From contig CAZEPJ010000019.1 of NCBI GenBank assembly GCA_964514105.1, forward strand, positions 1-61,627: a stretch of 61,627 bases of DNA, written 5' to 3'. The notes beneath the pieces are model-generated. The model saw only the letters and a list, made by a program, of their open reading frames with translations. It searched no databases and was not told where the DNA came from. Position numbers and translations under genes: made by a program. This stretch comes from CAZEPJ01 sp964514105. GTDB lineage: Bacteria; Desulfobacterota; Desulfocorpusculales; Desulfocorpusculum. Positions 1-7,972 of this stretch are shown here, in pieces (position 1 is the first letter of the stretch; each line of letters begins with the position of its first letter).

Positions 1-2
1 GC

Positions 3-79
3 TGGTCGGGACGACTGGATTTGAACCAGCGACCCCCTGAACCCCATTCAGGTGCGCTTCCAGTCTGCGCCACGTCCCG
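3..79 (-). tRNA. tRNA-Pro (anticodon GGG)
   Basis: Read on the minus strand the segment folds as a full cloverleaf: acceptor CGGGACG pairing with CGTCCCG, discriminator A and encoded CCA. The D-arm is closed by GCGC/GCGC, the anticodon stem is CCTGA/TCAGG, and the T-arm has a TTCAAAT loop. The anticodon loop ATGGGGT places GGG at positions 34-36, so it reads CCC/CCU proline codons. It lies downstream of the MerR-type gene and closes the thrS-to-ihfA cluster. Confidence 0.95.
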
Positions 80-156
80 ACACGTATTCTTTATAGTCCA
101 GATCCCCGCGGAAAGCAACCTCCTCCATGCCGGGCGGCCCCCGAAGGCCGCGCCCC

Positions 157-531
157 TCAGTGCGCCGCCCCGGCGCGAAGGATCCTGCGGATGGCCCGCA
201 GCTCATCCCGGATCCCCACGAGCATCCTGCGGTACTGCTCCTCATGGAATCCCATGCTTAGCTGCTGCTGCACGGGCCCCCGCTCCTTGGTCAGCAGGCG
301 CTTCTTGGCCCCCTCGATGGTGTAGCGCTCCTCATACAGCAGCCGCTTGATCTCCAGGATCAGATCCAGGTCCTTTCTGGTATACAGCCTCTGCTTGCTG
401 CGGCTGCGCTCGGGGCTCACGATGCGAAACTCGCTCTCCCAATATCGCAGCACATAGGCCTCCACCCCCGTGATCTCGCTCACTTCCCCGATCTTGAAGT
501 AGAGCTTGTCGGGAATTGCCGGGGCCACCAT
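157..531 (-). CDS. MerR-family transcriptional regulator
   Basis: A 124-residue DNA-binding protein. Near the N-terminus it has the MerR helix-turn-helix signature: YFKIGEVSEITGVEAYVLRY, then WESEF and a basic wing with KQRLYTRKDL. A helical dimerisation segment follows. No C-terminal effector cysteines or ligand domain are visible, so this is the short MerR type often found next to ihfA in Deltaproteobacteria rather than a metal sensor. I chose the ATG at 531 because GGAGG sits 8 bases upstream; another in-frame ATG at 546 has a weaker site. It lies 32 bases downstream of the IHF gene in the same direction and is probably cotranscribed with it. Its targets are not visible. Confidence 0.85.
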   Translation of the reverse strand: MVAPAIPDKLYFKIGEVSEITGVEAYVLRYWESEFRIVSPERSRSKQRLYTRKDLDLILEIKRLLYEERYTIEGAKKRLLTKERGPVQQQLSMGFHEEQYRRMLVGIRDELRAIRRILRAGAAH

Positions 532-563
532 GGCGCGTCCCTCCATCTGTCCTGTGGGGCGAA

Positions 564-845
564 CTACGCCCCGGCGTTGATGGCCTTCTTGAGCACCAGG
601 GACGGTTTGAACGTCAGCACCTTCCTGGGGCTGATCTCGATCTCCTCCCCGGTCTGGGGGTTTCGGCCCCGGCGTGCCCGCTTCTTCCTGAGCACGAAGC
701 TCCCAAATCCGGAGATCTTGATGTTCTCGGATCGCTCCAGGGTCTCCTTGACGATCTCGAACACCAAATCGACGATCTCCGAGGACTCCTTCTTGGAGAA
801 CCCCACCTTCTGGTAGACCCGATCCACGATCTCCGCCTTTGTCAT
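564..845 (-). CDS. ihfA: Integration host factor alpha-like DNA-bending protein
   Basis: A 93-residue HU/IHF-family protein that bends DNA as a dimer. It starts MTKAEIVDRVYQKVGFSKKE and contains the family segment ISGFGSFVLRKKRARRGRNP with the intercalating-arm proline in GRNPQTGEEI. The length (IHF-alpha about 99 residues) and the position just after pheT match ihfA in Escherichia coli and relatives. The ATG at 845 has GAGGAG 7 bases upstream. It follows pheT by 58 bases. Two other HU/IHF-type genes lie in this window, at 10,748 and 29,639, so the true heterodimer partner cannot be assigned from sequence alone. Confidence 0.9.
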   Translation of the reverse strand: MTKAEIVDRVYQKVGFSKKESSEIVDLVFEIVKETLERSENIKISGFGSFVLRKKRARRGRNPQTGEEIEISPRKVLTFKPSLVLKKAINAGA

Positions 846-903
846 GGTCCACTCCTCGGGCCGAGTCGCCGCCGCTGCCCTGCGCGTGTCACGCGCCAGC
901 CCA

Positions 904-3306
904 TCACCGCAAGCGCACCCCGAAGCCCTCCTCCAGCCGCCGCAGGAGCCTCCCCTGCTGCGCATTGACCTCGTCGTCGGTCAGGCTCCGCTCTCCCGAC
1001 CGATACCGAAGCCGGAACGTCAAGCTCTTTTTCCCCGGGGGCAGTTGCCCTCCTTCTGCGAACACGGCCACCAGGAAGGCCTCCTCCAGCCACTCTACCT
1101 CCACCCCGGCGATGGCCGCCAGCACGTCCCCCGCCGCCACCCCCGCGTCCACCAGCACCGAGAGATCTCGGACCACCTCCGGAAACCGAGGAAGCGGCTG
1201 CATCCGGCGCCCCAACTGCGCCAGAGCCACAAGGGCCTCAAAATCCCACTCGAACAGCAAGGGCGCCGCAGCCAGGTCCGACCGTTCCTGGGCCTCGGGG
1301 CCCAGGACCCCCATCCATCCCAGTGTCGTTTCCCCGGCCCGCACCCAGGCGCTCCCCCCCTTTCTGAGGAAAGGAGGCGGGTCCTCGGCGATGAAGCTGG
1401 GAGACGGCACCCGCAGCGCCGCCAGCAGCCCCTCCACAACCCCCTTGAGGTCGAAGAAGTCCACGGGCGTCTTCTGTGCCCCCCAGTGGGCGGGGAACCG
1501 GTCGCCAAGCATCACGCCGCCCAGGCGCCGGGGCTCCCGGGGAAGGACCTCCCCCGCCACAGGCAGGAACACGCGCCCGAGCTCGAAGAGCCGAAGCTCC
1601 AGGTTCTTCTGGTGGAGGTTTCGCCGCACCACATCCAGCATGCCGGGCACCAGGCTGGTCCGCATGGCCCCTTGATCCACCCGCAGCGGGTTGCGCAGGG
1701 GTACCGTTTGCTGCAGGGGATCTTCGGGGGCCAAGCCCATGCCCGCCATGGCGCCCGGGTCCATGAAGGCGTACGTGATGATCTCCGTGAACCCGAAGCC
1801 CAGCAGGGACTCTCTCGTCGCGGCTTCCACTTTCCGGTCCCGGGCCATGGGGGCCGCCACCATGGAGCTGCGCGGCAGGGTCGCCGGGATCCGATCGTAA
1901 CCCCAGACCCGAGCCACTTCTTCCACCAGGTCGATCTCCCGCGTCAAGTCCACGCGCCGGGTGGGAGGGCGAACCAGCAGGGCACCCCCTTCCTCCTCAG
2001 TTACCTCCAGCGACAGCTGCTCCAGGCAACAGCGCACCTCCTGCGCGTCCAGGGCCGTGCCCAGCAGATGGTTCACTCGGGAGACCCGCAGCGGGATGGG
2101 GCGGGGGGAGGCCGGCCGGGGGTAGGCATCGATGCGGCCTCGAGCCACGGTCCCGCCGGTCACCTGCGCCATGAGCTGGGCCGCCCGATCCGCAGCCCCG
2201 GCGCAGCCCCCCAGATCGATGCCCCGCTCGAACCGCCGCGACGCCTCGGTGGCCATTCCCAGGGTCTTGGCGGTTCGCCGGATGCTCAAGGGATCGAAAA
2301 AGGCACTCTCGATGACCACGCAGCGGGTCTCGGGGCGCACCTCAGAGTTCTCACCCCCCATGACCCCGGCCACGGCCACGGGCTTTCGACCGTCCCAGAT
2401 CATGAGCATCTGGTCCGTCAGGCGCCTCTGCTGTCCATCCAGCGACACGAACGTTTCTCCGGGTCTGGCCCGCTGGATGACCACTCGGGAACCCTCCAGC
2501 AGTTCCCCGTCGAAGGCGTGCAGGGGCTGTCCCAACTCCCACATGACGTAGTTGGTGACGTCCACCAGGTTGTTGATGGGCCTCTGTCCCACCAGCTGCA
2601 GCCGCCGCCTCATCCACAGGGGGGAGGGACCCACCGACACGCCGCGGAGCATCCGGGCCACGTATCGCGGGCACAGGTCCGGATCCTCGATGACCACCTC
2701 AAACGCCCCCTCGATGGGCTCGCCTTCCTCCACCAGCGGCCAGGGGGGCACACGCACCCGCGTCCCGACCACGGCGGCCGCCTCGTACGCCACGCCCAGG
2801 ACGCTCAGGCAATCTCCCCGATTGGGGGTCAACTCGAAGGTGAGGACCCAGTCCCGAAGGGACAATGCCTCATCCAGGCGCTGGCCTGGGACGACAGACG
2901 GGGGAAGGATCCAGAGGCCGGAGGCGTCTTCCCCGACCTGGAGTTCCGCCTCGGAGCAGAGCATCCCCTGGGAGGAGACGCCGCGGATCTCCGCCGCATC
3001 GATGCGAACCCCGTTGGGCAGCACGCTCCCGGGAATGGCCAAGGGGACCCGGTCTCCGGCTCGGGCGTTGGGGGCGCCACACACCACGGAGATCTCTTCC
3101 GAACCGGCCCAGACCCTGCACACCCTGAGTCGGTCGGCAGCGGGGTGAGGCCCCACCTCCCGAATCTGCCCCACCACCACCCCATCCAGGCTCCCGACCA
3201 GGGCCGACTCGCACTCGAGCCCCCGATGGGTCAGGCGGTCCGCCAAGTCACCCGCCGCCAGGCCGCAGTCCACGAACTCCCGGATCCAACTCAGGGTGGC
3301 CTTCAT
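904..3306 (-). CDS. pheT: Phenylalanyl-tRNA synthetase beta subunit
   Basis: An 800-residue protein, the normal length for bacterial PheT. It starts MKATLSWIREFVDC and has a tRNA-binding (EMAP-like) region at about residues 40-150, the B3/B4 editing region in the middle (VTNYVMWELGQPLHAFD), a B5 domain, a catalytic-like core and a C-terminal ferredoxin-fold anticodon-binding domain (FPEVVRDLSVLVD). It works in the cytoplasm as an alpha2-beta2 enzyme charging tRNA-Phe and clearing misacylated Tyr-tRNA. It begins 18 bases after the end of pheS, so the two are clearly cotranscribed. Confidence 0.98.
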   Translation of the reverse strand: MKATLSWIREFVDCGLAAGDLADRLTHRGLECESALVGSLDGVVVGQIREVGPHPAADRLRVCRVWAGSEEISVVCGAPNARAGDRVPLAIPGSVLPNGVRIDAAEIRGVSSQGMLCSEAELQVGEDASGLWILPPSVVPGQRLDEALSLRDWVLTFELTPNRGDCLSVLGVAYEAAAVVGTRVRVPPWPLVEEGEPIEGAFEVVIEDPDLCPRYVARMLRGVSVGPSPLWMRRRLQLVGQRPINNLVDVTNYVMWELGQPLHAFDGELLEGSRVVIQRARPGETFVSLDGQQRRLTDQMLMIWDGRKPVAVAGVMGGENSEVRPETRCVVIESAFFDPLSIRRTAKTLGMATEASRRFERGIDLGGCAGAADRAAQLMAQVTGGTVARGRIDAYPRPASPRPIPLRVSRVNHLLGTALDAQEVRCCLEQLSLEVTEEEGGALLVRPPTRRVDLTREIDLVEEVARVWGYDRIPATLPRSSMVAAPMARDRKVEAATRESLLGFGFTEIITYAFMDPGAMAGMGLAPEDPLQQTVPLRNPLRVDQGAMRTSLVPGMLDVVRRNLHQKNLELRLFELGRVFLPVAGEVLPREPRRLGGVMLGDRFPAHWGAQKTPVDFFDLKGVVEGLLAALRVPSPSFIAEDPPPFLRKGGSAWVRAGETTLGWMGVLGPEAQERSDLAAAPLLFEWDFEALVALAQLGRRMQPLPRFPEVVRDLSVLVDAGVAAGDVLAAIAGVEVEWLEEAFLVAVFAEGGQLPPGKKSLTFRLRYRSGERSLTDDEVNAQQGRLLRRLEEGFGVRLR

Positions 3307-3324
3307 ACGGATCGACCCCGTCGC

Positions 3325-4332
3325 TCAGAACTGCCGCAGAAAACGCACGTCATTGTCGTAGAACAGCCGGATGTCGTCGATGCCGAACTTGAGCATGGCT
3401 ATCCGCTCCACCCCCAGGCCGAAGGCGAATCCCGAGACGGCCTCCGGGTCATAGCCCACGAATCCGTATACGGCCGGATCCACCATGCCCGATCCCAGGA
3501 TCTCCAGCCAACCGCTCCCCCCACACAGCCCGCAGCCGGACCCCAGGCACATGACGCACTGGATGTCCACCTCGGCGCTGGGCTCGGTGAACGGGAAGAA
3601 GCTGGGGCGAAACCGCAGCCGCGTGTCCTGGCCGAACATGCGCTGAACAAAGGCCGTGAGGGTCCCCTTGAGGTCGGCGAAGGTGATCCCCTCGTCCACC
3701 AGCAACCCCTCCACCTGATGGAACATGGGGCTGTGGGTCGGATCGCTGTCGTGGCGATAGACCTTTCCGGGACACACGATCTTGACGGGCGGGGGCTGTC
3801 TCTCCATGGTGCGGACCTGAACCGGGGAGGTGTGGGTCCTGAGGACCACCTGCTCGCTCACGTAGAAGGTGTCCTGCATGTCCCGGGCGGGATGATCGGG
3901 CGGGATGTTCAGCGCCTCGAAGTTGTAGTAATCGAGCTCCACCTCGGGGCCCGTCACCACGGTGTACCCCATCCCGTGGAAGATCCCCAGGATCTCCTCC
4001 AGGGTCTGGGTGAGCACGTGGCGCCTTCCCCGGGCCAGCGGGCGCCCCGGCAGGGTGACGTCCAGGCTCGGGACGGGAGGCGCCTCGGGCATCACCCCCG
4101 CAGCCTCCAAGGCCTCCTCCAGCTCTTTCCGGAGACGGTTGCCCAACTGCCCGGCCGTCGGGCGCTGCTCCTCCGGGAGGTCCCTGACCCCTCGGAGAAA
4201 GAGCGACAGACGTCCCTTGCGCCCCAGGTACCGGACGCGCACCGCCTCCCGAGCCCGAGGATCCGACGCCGAGGCGATCTCCGCCAGCGCCTCCTCCCGC
4301 ATCCTCTCCAGTTCGTCCCTGGCGTCCGCCAT
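3325..4332 (-). CDS. pheS: Phenylalanyl-tRNA synthetase alpha subunit
   Basis: A 335-residue class II aminoacyl-tRNA synthetase subunit that carries the active site for phenylalanyl-adenylate formation. An N-terminal coiled coil (ELERMREEALAEIASASDPR) precedes the class II core, with motif 2 (CPGKVYRHDSDPTHSPMFHQ) and motif 3 (GLGVERIAMLKFGIDDIR). The family segment FRPSFFPFTEPSAEVDI is intact. The ATG at 4332 gives MADARDEL and a normal length; the frame stays open far upstream, but that part overlaps rplT and lacks family similarity. The 98-base gap from rplT contains a GGGGCC/GGCCCC hairpin (4358-4373) without a T-run; a role in pheST attenuation is possible but unproven. Confidence 0.98.
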   Translation of the reverse strand: MADARDELERMREEALAEIASASDPRAREAVRVRYLGRKGRLSLFLRGVRDLPEEQRPTAGQLGNRLRKELEEALEAAGVMPEAPPVPSLDVTLPGRPLARGRRHVLTQTLEEILGIFHGMGYTVVTGPEVELDYYNFEALNIPPDHPARDMQDTFYVSEQVVLRTHTSPVQVRTMERQPPPVKIVCPGKVYRHDSDPTHSPMFHQVEGLLVDEGITFADLKGTLTAFVQRMFGQDTRLRFRPSFFPFTEPSAEVDIQCVMCLGSGCGLCGGSGWLEILGSGMVDPAVYGFVGYDPEAVSGFAFGLGVERIAMLKFGIDDIRLFYDNDVRFLRQF

Positions 4333-4430
4333 GAACCGCCTCTGAGCAGGTGACTCGGGGGCCCTGTGGCCCCGTGTGTCCGGGCAAGCCGCCGCCCCGG
4401 CCGCCGGCCAGCCGGTGCGGACCTGGACCG

Positions 4431-4790
4431 TCACGCGATCAGCTGTTGCCGCGCCAGTTGCACCATCTGGGAAAAGGCCGCCGGATCGCTGACAGCCAGA
4501 TCGGCCAGCATCTTGCGGTTCACGGGGACCCTGGCCAGGCTCAATCCATGCATGAGATCCCGGTAGTTCATGTTGTTCTGACGGGCCGCCGCGTTGATTC
4601 GAACGATCCACAGGCCGCGGAAGTCCCGCTTCTTCTGCCGGCGGTCCCTGAATGCGTAGTACAAGCCCCGATCCACCGCCTCCTTGGCCGTCTTGAGCAG
4701 GCGGCCACGCCCGCCCTGATAGCCCCGGGCCATCTCCAGGATCTTCTTTCTCCTTCGGGCCCCTCGGGGACCCCGCTTCACCCTTGCCAT
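4431..4790 (-). CDS. rplT: 50S ribosomal protein L20
   Basis: A 119-residue, strongly basic protein. It begins MARVKRGPRGARRRKKILEM and contains the family core GYQGGRGRLLKTAKEAVDRG and NYRDLMHGLSLARV, ending in the globular C-terminal part. L20 binds 23S rRNA early in large-subunit assembly, and in several bacteria it represses its own operon through the rpmI leader. It lies 99 bases downstream of rpmI and ahead of pheS, the widely conserved infC-rpmI-rplT-pheST order. The ATG at 4790 gives the standard N-terminus. Confidence 0.98.
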   Translation of the reverse strand: MARVKRGPRGARRRKKILEMARGYQGGRGRLLKTAKEAVDRGLYYAFRDRRQKKRDFRGLWIVRINAAARQNNMNYRDLMHGLSLARVPVNRKMLADLAVSDPAAFSQMVQLARQQLIA

Positions 4791-4889
4791 GGAAAAACCT
4801 CTCCTTCGTGAGTGCTGATGCGACGTGTGCAATGCGGTACACGCGCTCGGGTCCCGGGCGATCCAGACCCGGCCGCCCGGGCGCCGCCC

Positions 4890-5087
4890 TCACAGGTACG
4901 GAATGAGCCGCAGCACCCGAGACGTGTCGGGATCGCTGATCAGCCCCCGCTTCCTGAGCCTCCGCTTGCGCTTGGTCGTCTTGCTCGTCAGAATGTGGCT
5001 CGCATAGGCCTTGTTTCGCCGGATCTTGCCGGTCCCCGTCTTGGAGAAACGCTTGGCGGCGCTTCGGTTGGTCTTGATCTTCGGCAT
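4890..5087 (-). CDS. rpmI: 50S ribosomal protein L35
   Basis: A 65-residue basic protein, MPKIKTNRSAAKRFSKTGTG followed by KIRRNKAYASHIL and a Lys/Arg-rich stretch (KTTKRKRRLRKR), which is the complete L35 family. It is a large-subunit ribosomal protein cotranscribed with rplT. The ATG at 5087 is preceded by GAGGAGG. A longer in-frame reading reaching further upstream is not conserved and falls in the untranslated leader. The 235 bases separating it from infC are unusually long for this otherwise compact cluster. Confidence 0.98.
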   Translation of the reverse strand: MPKIKTNRSAAKRFSKTGTGKIRRNKAYASHILTSKTTKRKRRLRKRGLISDPDTSRVLRLIPYL

Positions 5088-5322
5088 ATGGACCTCCTCT
5101 CGAATCCCCCTGGGCGCAGCCGGACTGCGCCGAGTCCTGCAACCTGTCGCGGCGGCCCGTTCCGGACCGGGTCGGCAGGGCACCGTGCACACCGCCCATC
5201 CTCGGCCCCGCGAGACGATCATACCCCCTCGCCCTGTCGCGGCCCCCGTCTCCCCCGCACCCATGGAGGACATGCGTCGCTGGAACCACTGGCGGCCCAC
5301 CGTGGGCTGCCCGGGCGTCGGA
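5088..5322 (-). promoter_or_regulatory. Untranslated infC-rpmI leader with hairpin
   Basis: A 235-base non-coding stretch between infC and rpmI. Its clearest element is a perfect 7-bp hairpin, GGCGCAG with loop TCCGG and CTGCGCC, at 5113-5131 on the minus strand, about 26 bases before the rpmI start codon. In E. coli and Bacillus, L20 represses rpmI-rplT through structures in this leader, so autoregulation here is plausible by position. I did not recognise a match to the L20 consensus site, and an internal promoter is equally possible. Confidence 0.4.
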
Positions 5323-5835
5323 TCAGGATCGGGTCCCGATCATCATGGTGATGAAACGCCCCTCCATGCGGGGCTCCATCTCCACGACCCCCACGTCCTG
5401 AATCCCGTCCCGGATCCGTCCGATCACCCGCTGGGCCATCTCGGGATGGGAGATCTCCCGGCCGCGGAACATGAGGCTCACCTTGACCTTATGGCCCTTT
5501 TCCAGGAATTCCTTCACGCGGCGGATCTTGATCTGCAGGTCGTGCTCCTCGGTCTTGGGGCGGACCTTCACCTCTTTGATCTGAACGAACGACTGCTTGC
5601 GCTTGGCCTCGTGGACCTTCTTGCTCTGCTGATACTTGAACTTCCCGAAGTCCATGATCCGGCACACGGGCGGAACGGACTTGGGGGCGACCTCCACAAG
5701 GTCCAGTTCGAAGTCCCGGGCCAGGGCCAGCGCTGCGTCCCGCGACATGATGCCCAACTGCTTCCCCTCGGGATCAATGACCCGGAGCTCCGGGGACCGA
5801 ATCCTCTCGTTTACGGCAGTATCCTGCAGGGCGAT
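5323..5835 (-). CDS. infC: Translation initiation factor IF-3, ATC start codon
   Basis: A 170-residue IF-3. The N-domain reads NERIRSPELRVIDPEGKQLG, followed by the linker signature PPVCRIMDFGKFKYQQSKK and the C-domain (HKVKVSLMFRGREISHPEMA). IF-3 keeps 30S subunits free and checks the start codon. No in-frame ATG, GTG or TTG lies near the conserved N-terminus; the first in-frame ATG would delete about 32 residues of it. The codon at 5835-5833 is ATC, 7 bases after a perfect AAGGAGG (5849-5843), giving the normal length. Use of AUU/AUC/AUA starts in infC is known and lets IF-3 repress its own synthesis. The Shine-Dalgarno lies immediately downstream of the thrS stop codon. Confidence 0.95.
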   Translation of the reverse strand: MALQDTAVNERIRSPELRVIDPEGKQLGIMSRDAALALARDFELDLVEVAPKSVPPVCRIMDFGKFKYQQSKKVHEAKRKQSFVQIKEVKVRPKTEEHDLQIKIRRVKEFLEKGHKVKVSLMFRGREISHPEMAQRVIGRIRDGIQDVGVVEMEPRMEGRFITMMIGTRS

Positions 5836-5842
5836 CTCACCA

Positions 5843-5849
5843 CCTCCTT
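5843..5849 (-). promoter_or_regulatory. Strong Shine-Dalgarno that fixes the infC start
   Basis: AAGGAGG on the minus strand, fully complementary to the 16S anti-Shine-Dalgarno, with a 7-base spacer to ATC at 5835. The neighbouring GTG triplets are out of the infC frame. A strong ribosome site paired with a poor start codon is the known arrangement for IF-3 autocontrol. Confidence 0.85.
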
Positions 5850-5851
5850 GG

Positions 5852-7768
5852 TCAATGGGCTCTGTGCAGAACTACCTGGGATTCCCGTTTGACCCTCTGG
5901 ATCACCTCTTCCAGGGGAGCGAACCCCAGATCCCCCTCCTCCCGACTCCGCAAGGAGACGCCCCCTTGCTTCATCTCCCGATCCCCGATAACCAGCATGT
6001 AGGGGACCTTCTGCATCTGATGCTCCCGGATCTTGAATCCCAACTTCTCGTTGCGGAAGTCCTCCTCTACCCGCAGATCCGCCTCCCGCAGCCGCCCGGC
6101 CACCTGGGTCGCATAGTCCCGCTGGGCGTCCGTGATGTTGAGCACCACCATCTGCACCGGGGCAAGCCACACGGGGAACGCCCCGGCGTAGTGCTCGATG
6201 AGGATCCCGATGAACCGCTCCAGGGAACCCAGGATCACCCGGTGGAGCATGACCGGTCGCTTGCGCTGCCCGTCCACATCCACATAGGACAGATCGAACC
6301 GCTCGGGCAGGAAGAAATCGCACTGGATGGTGGCGCACTGCCAGCTTCGCTGCAGGGCGTCGCGCAGCTTGACGTCGATCTTGGGCCCGTAAAAGGCCCC
6401 GTCCCCCTTGTTGATCCGATACGGATAGCCCATCCCATCCAGCCCACTTCGCAAGGCATCCGTGGCCCGATCCCAGACCTCCGGATGACCGAAAGAGTTC
6501 TCGGGTCGCGTGCTGATCTCCACATCGAACGGGAACCCGAAGACCCCCATCATGTCCTCGATGAATCGCAGGATCCCCTGGATCTCATCCTGCAGTTGGT
6601 CCGGGGTGCAGAACAGGTGGGCGTCGTCCTGGGTGAATCCCCGGGCCCGCAGGAGGCCGTGGCGCACCCCGGTCTTCTCGTGCCGGTGCACGGTCCCCAG
6701 CTCGAAGAGCCGCAACGGCAGGTCCCGATAGCTCCGGATCCTGGAGCCGTAGATGAGCATGTGGGCCACGCAGTTCATGGGCTTGATGGCGAAGCTCTGT
6801 CCGTCCTTCTCGGTGAAATACATGAAATCCTTGTAATAGTCCATATGGCCCGAGCGCTCCCACAGCTCGGCCCGGAGCATCTGGGGCCCCAAGACCATCT
6901 GGTACCCCCGGCGCAGATGCTCCCGCTTCTCCAGGTCCTCCAGGGTCCAGCGAAGCAGGGCCCCCTTGGGATGGTAGATCACCAGGCCCGCCCCGGCTTC
7001 GTCGCTGAAGCTGAACAGATCCAGCTGGCGCCCCAGGCGGCGGTGGTCCCGCCTCTCGGCCTCCTCCAGCCAGCGCAGGTAGTCGTCCAGCAGCTCTTGG
7101 CGGGGAAAGGCCGTGCCATAGATCCGCTGGAGCATGGCGTTGCGCTCATCCCCCCGCCAATACGCGCCCGCCACCTTGGTCAACTTGAACGCCCGGATCC
7201 GCCCGGTGCTGGGCACATGGGGCCCGCGGCACAGGTCTACGAATTCCCCCTGCCGGTACAGGGACACCACCGGCTCTTGGAGCTCCTCAAGGAGCTCCAC
7301 CTTGTACCTCTCGCCCCGTTTCCGGAAGAAATCGACGGCCTCCTCCCGCGCCATCTCCAAGCGCTGCACGGGGAGGTCCTGGGCCACGATCCCTCGCATC
7401 CTGTCCTCGATGCGCTCCAGGTCCTCGGGCGTGAACGTTCCGTCGTAATCGAAATCGTAGTAGAACCCGTCCTCCACGGCCGGACCGATGGTCACCCGCA
7501 CCCCGGGGAAGAGCTGTTGCACGGCCTGGGCCATGAGATGGGAGGTGCTGTGCCGGAGCAATCCCAGCCCCTCGGGCGTCTCCGCCGAGACCAATCCCGC
7601 GGCTGCCCCCTCCTTCACGGGAACCGTGAGGTCCACCAGGCGGCCATCCTGCCTGCCCGCCAGATACTCGCCCCTGTCGTCTCCCAGGGCTCGGGCCACA
7701 TCCGCGAAGGTGGCGCCCGGCTCCACGGCCACACGCCTGCCATCCTCCAAGGTCAACTCCCAGCTCAT
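5852..7768 (-). CDS. thrS: Threonyl-tRNA synthetase
   Basis: A 638-residue class II synthetase. An N-terminal TGS domain (MSWELTLEDGRRVAVEPG) is followed by the editing domain with zinc-type motifs (HSTSHLMAQAVQQLFPG, then the SRD-like region). The catalytic core has motif 2 (FELGTVHRHEKTGVRHGLLR) and motif 3 (MLHRVILGSLERFIGILIEH), and the protein ends in the anticodon-binding domain. It charges tRNA-Thr and hydrolyses Ser-tRNA-Thr. The start at 7768 follows AGAGG; the upstream in-frame extension runs into the tRNA-Val gene region and is not conserved. Its stop is 16 bases from the infC start. Confidence 0.97.
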   Translation of the reverse strand: MSWELTLEDGRRVAVEPGATFADVARALGDDRGEYLAGRQDGRLVDLTVPVKEGAAAGLVSAETPEGLGLLRHSTSHLMAQAVQQLFPGVRVTIGPAVEDGFYYDFDYDGTFTPEDLERIEDRMRGIVAQDLPVQRLEMAREEAVDFFRKRGERYKVELLEELQEPVVSLYRQGEFVDLCRGPHVPSTGRIRAFKLTKVAGAYWRGDERNAMLQRIYGTAFPRQELLDDYLRWLEEAERRDHRRLGRQLDLFSFSDEAGAGLVIYHPKGALLRWTLEDLEKREHLRRGYQMVLGPQMLRAELWERSGHMDYYKDFMYFTEKDGQSFAIKPMNCVAHMLIYGSRIRSYRDLPLRLFELGTVHRHEKTGVRHGLLRARGFTQDDAHLFCTPDQLQDEIQGILRFIEDMMGVFGFPFDVEISTRPENSFGHPEVWDRATDALRSGLDGMGYPYRINKGDGAFYGPKIDVKLRDALQRSWQCATIQCDFFLPERFDLSYVDVDGQRKRPVMLHRVILGSLERFIGILIEHYAGAFPVWLAPVQMVVLNITDAQRDYATQVAGRLREADLRVEEDFRNEKLGFKIREHQMQKVPYMLVIGDREMKQGGVSLRSREEGDLGFAPLEEVIQRVKRESQVVLHRAH

Positions 7769-7836
7769 GACGCCTCTATGCCCCCCGGCCCCCCCTCGTC
7801 GAGGCCGCACCGCCCCGGAGGCCGGAAAAAACAAAA

Positions 7837-7911
7837 TGGTAGGCACGGGCGGTTTCGAACCGCCGACTTCTACCGCGTCAAGGTAGCGCTCTCCCCCTGA
7901 GCTACGTGCCT
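7837..7911 (-). tRNA. tRNA-Val (anticodon GAC)
   Basis: A minus-strand cloverleaf with acceptor AGGCACG/CGTGCCT, discriminator A and encoded CCA. The D-stem is GCTC/GAGC, the anticodon stem CTACC/GGTAG with loop TTGACGC, and the T-arm GGCGG TTCGAAA CCGCC. Anticodon GAC reads GUC/GUU valine codons. It sits 68 bases upstream of thrS in the same direction and probably shares its transcript. Confidence 0.95.
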
Positions 7912-7944
7912 ACAGCGGGTCATCCCCTCAAAGTTATCGAATAT

Positions 7945-7972
7945 TTTTTACGACCTGCCCTCCATTTGTCAA
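7945..7972 (-). promoter_or_regulatory. Sigma70-type promoter for tRNA-Val/thrS
   Basis: On the minus strand a perfect -35 TTGACA (7972-7967) is followed after 16 bases by TAAAAA (7950-7945), within an AT-rich patch unlike the surrounding GC-rich DNA. It lies 34 bases upstream of the tRNA-Val 5' end, and its -35 overlaps the miaA stop codon. Confidence 0.6.

Noticed and set aside
844..4353. A plus-strand open frame of over 1,100 codons
   Set aside because: It is antisense to pheT and pheS, whose products are unmistakable. Its composition is Pro/Gly/His/Arg-rich without any domain, as expected from the mirror frame of GC-rich genes.
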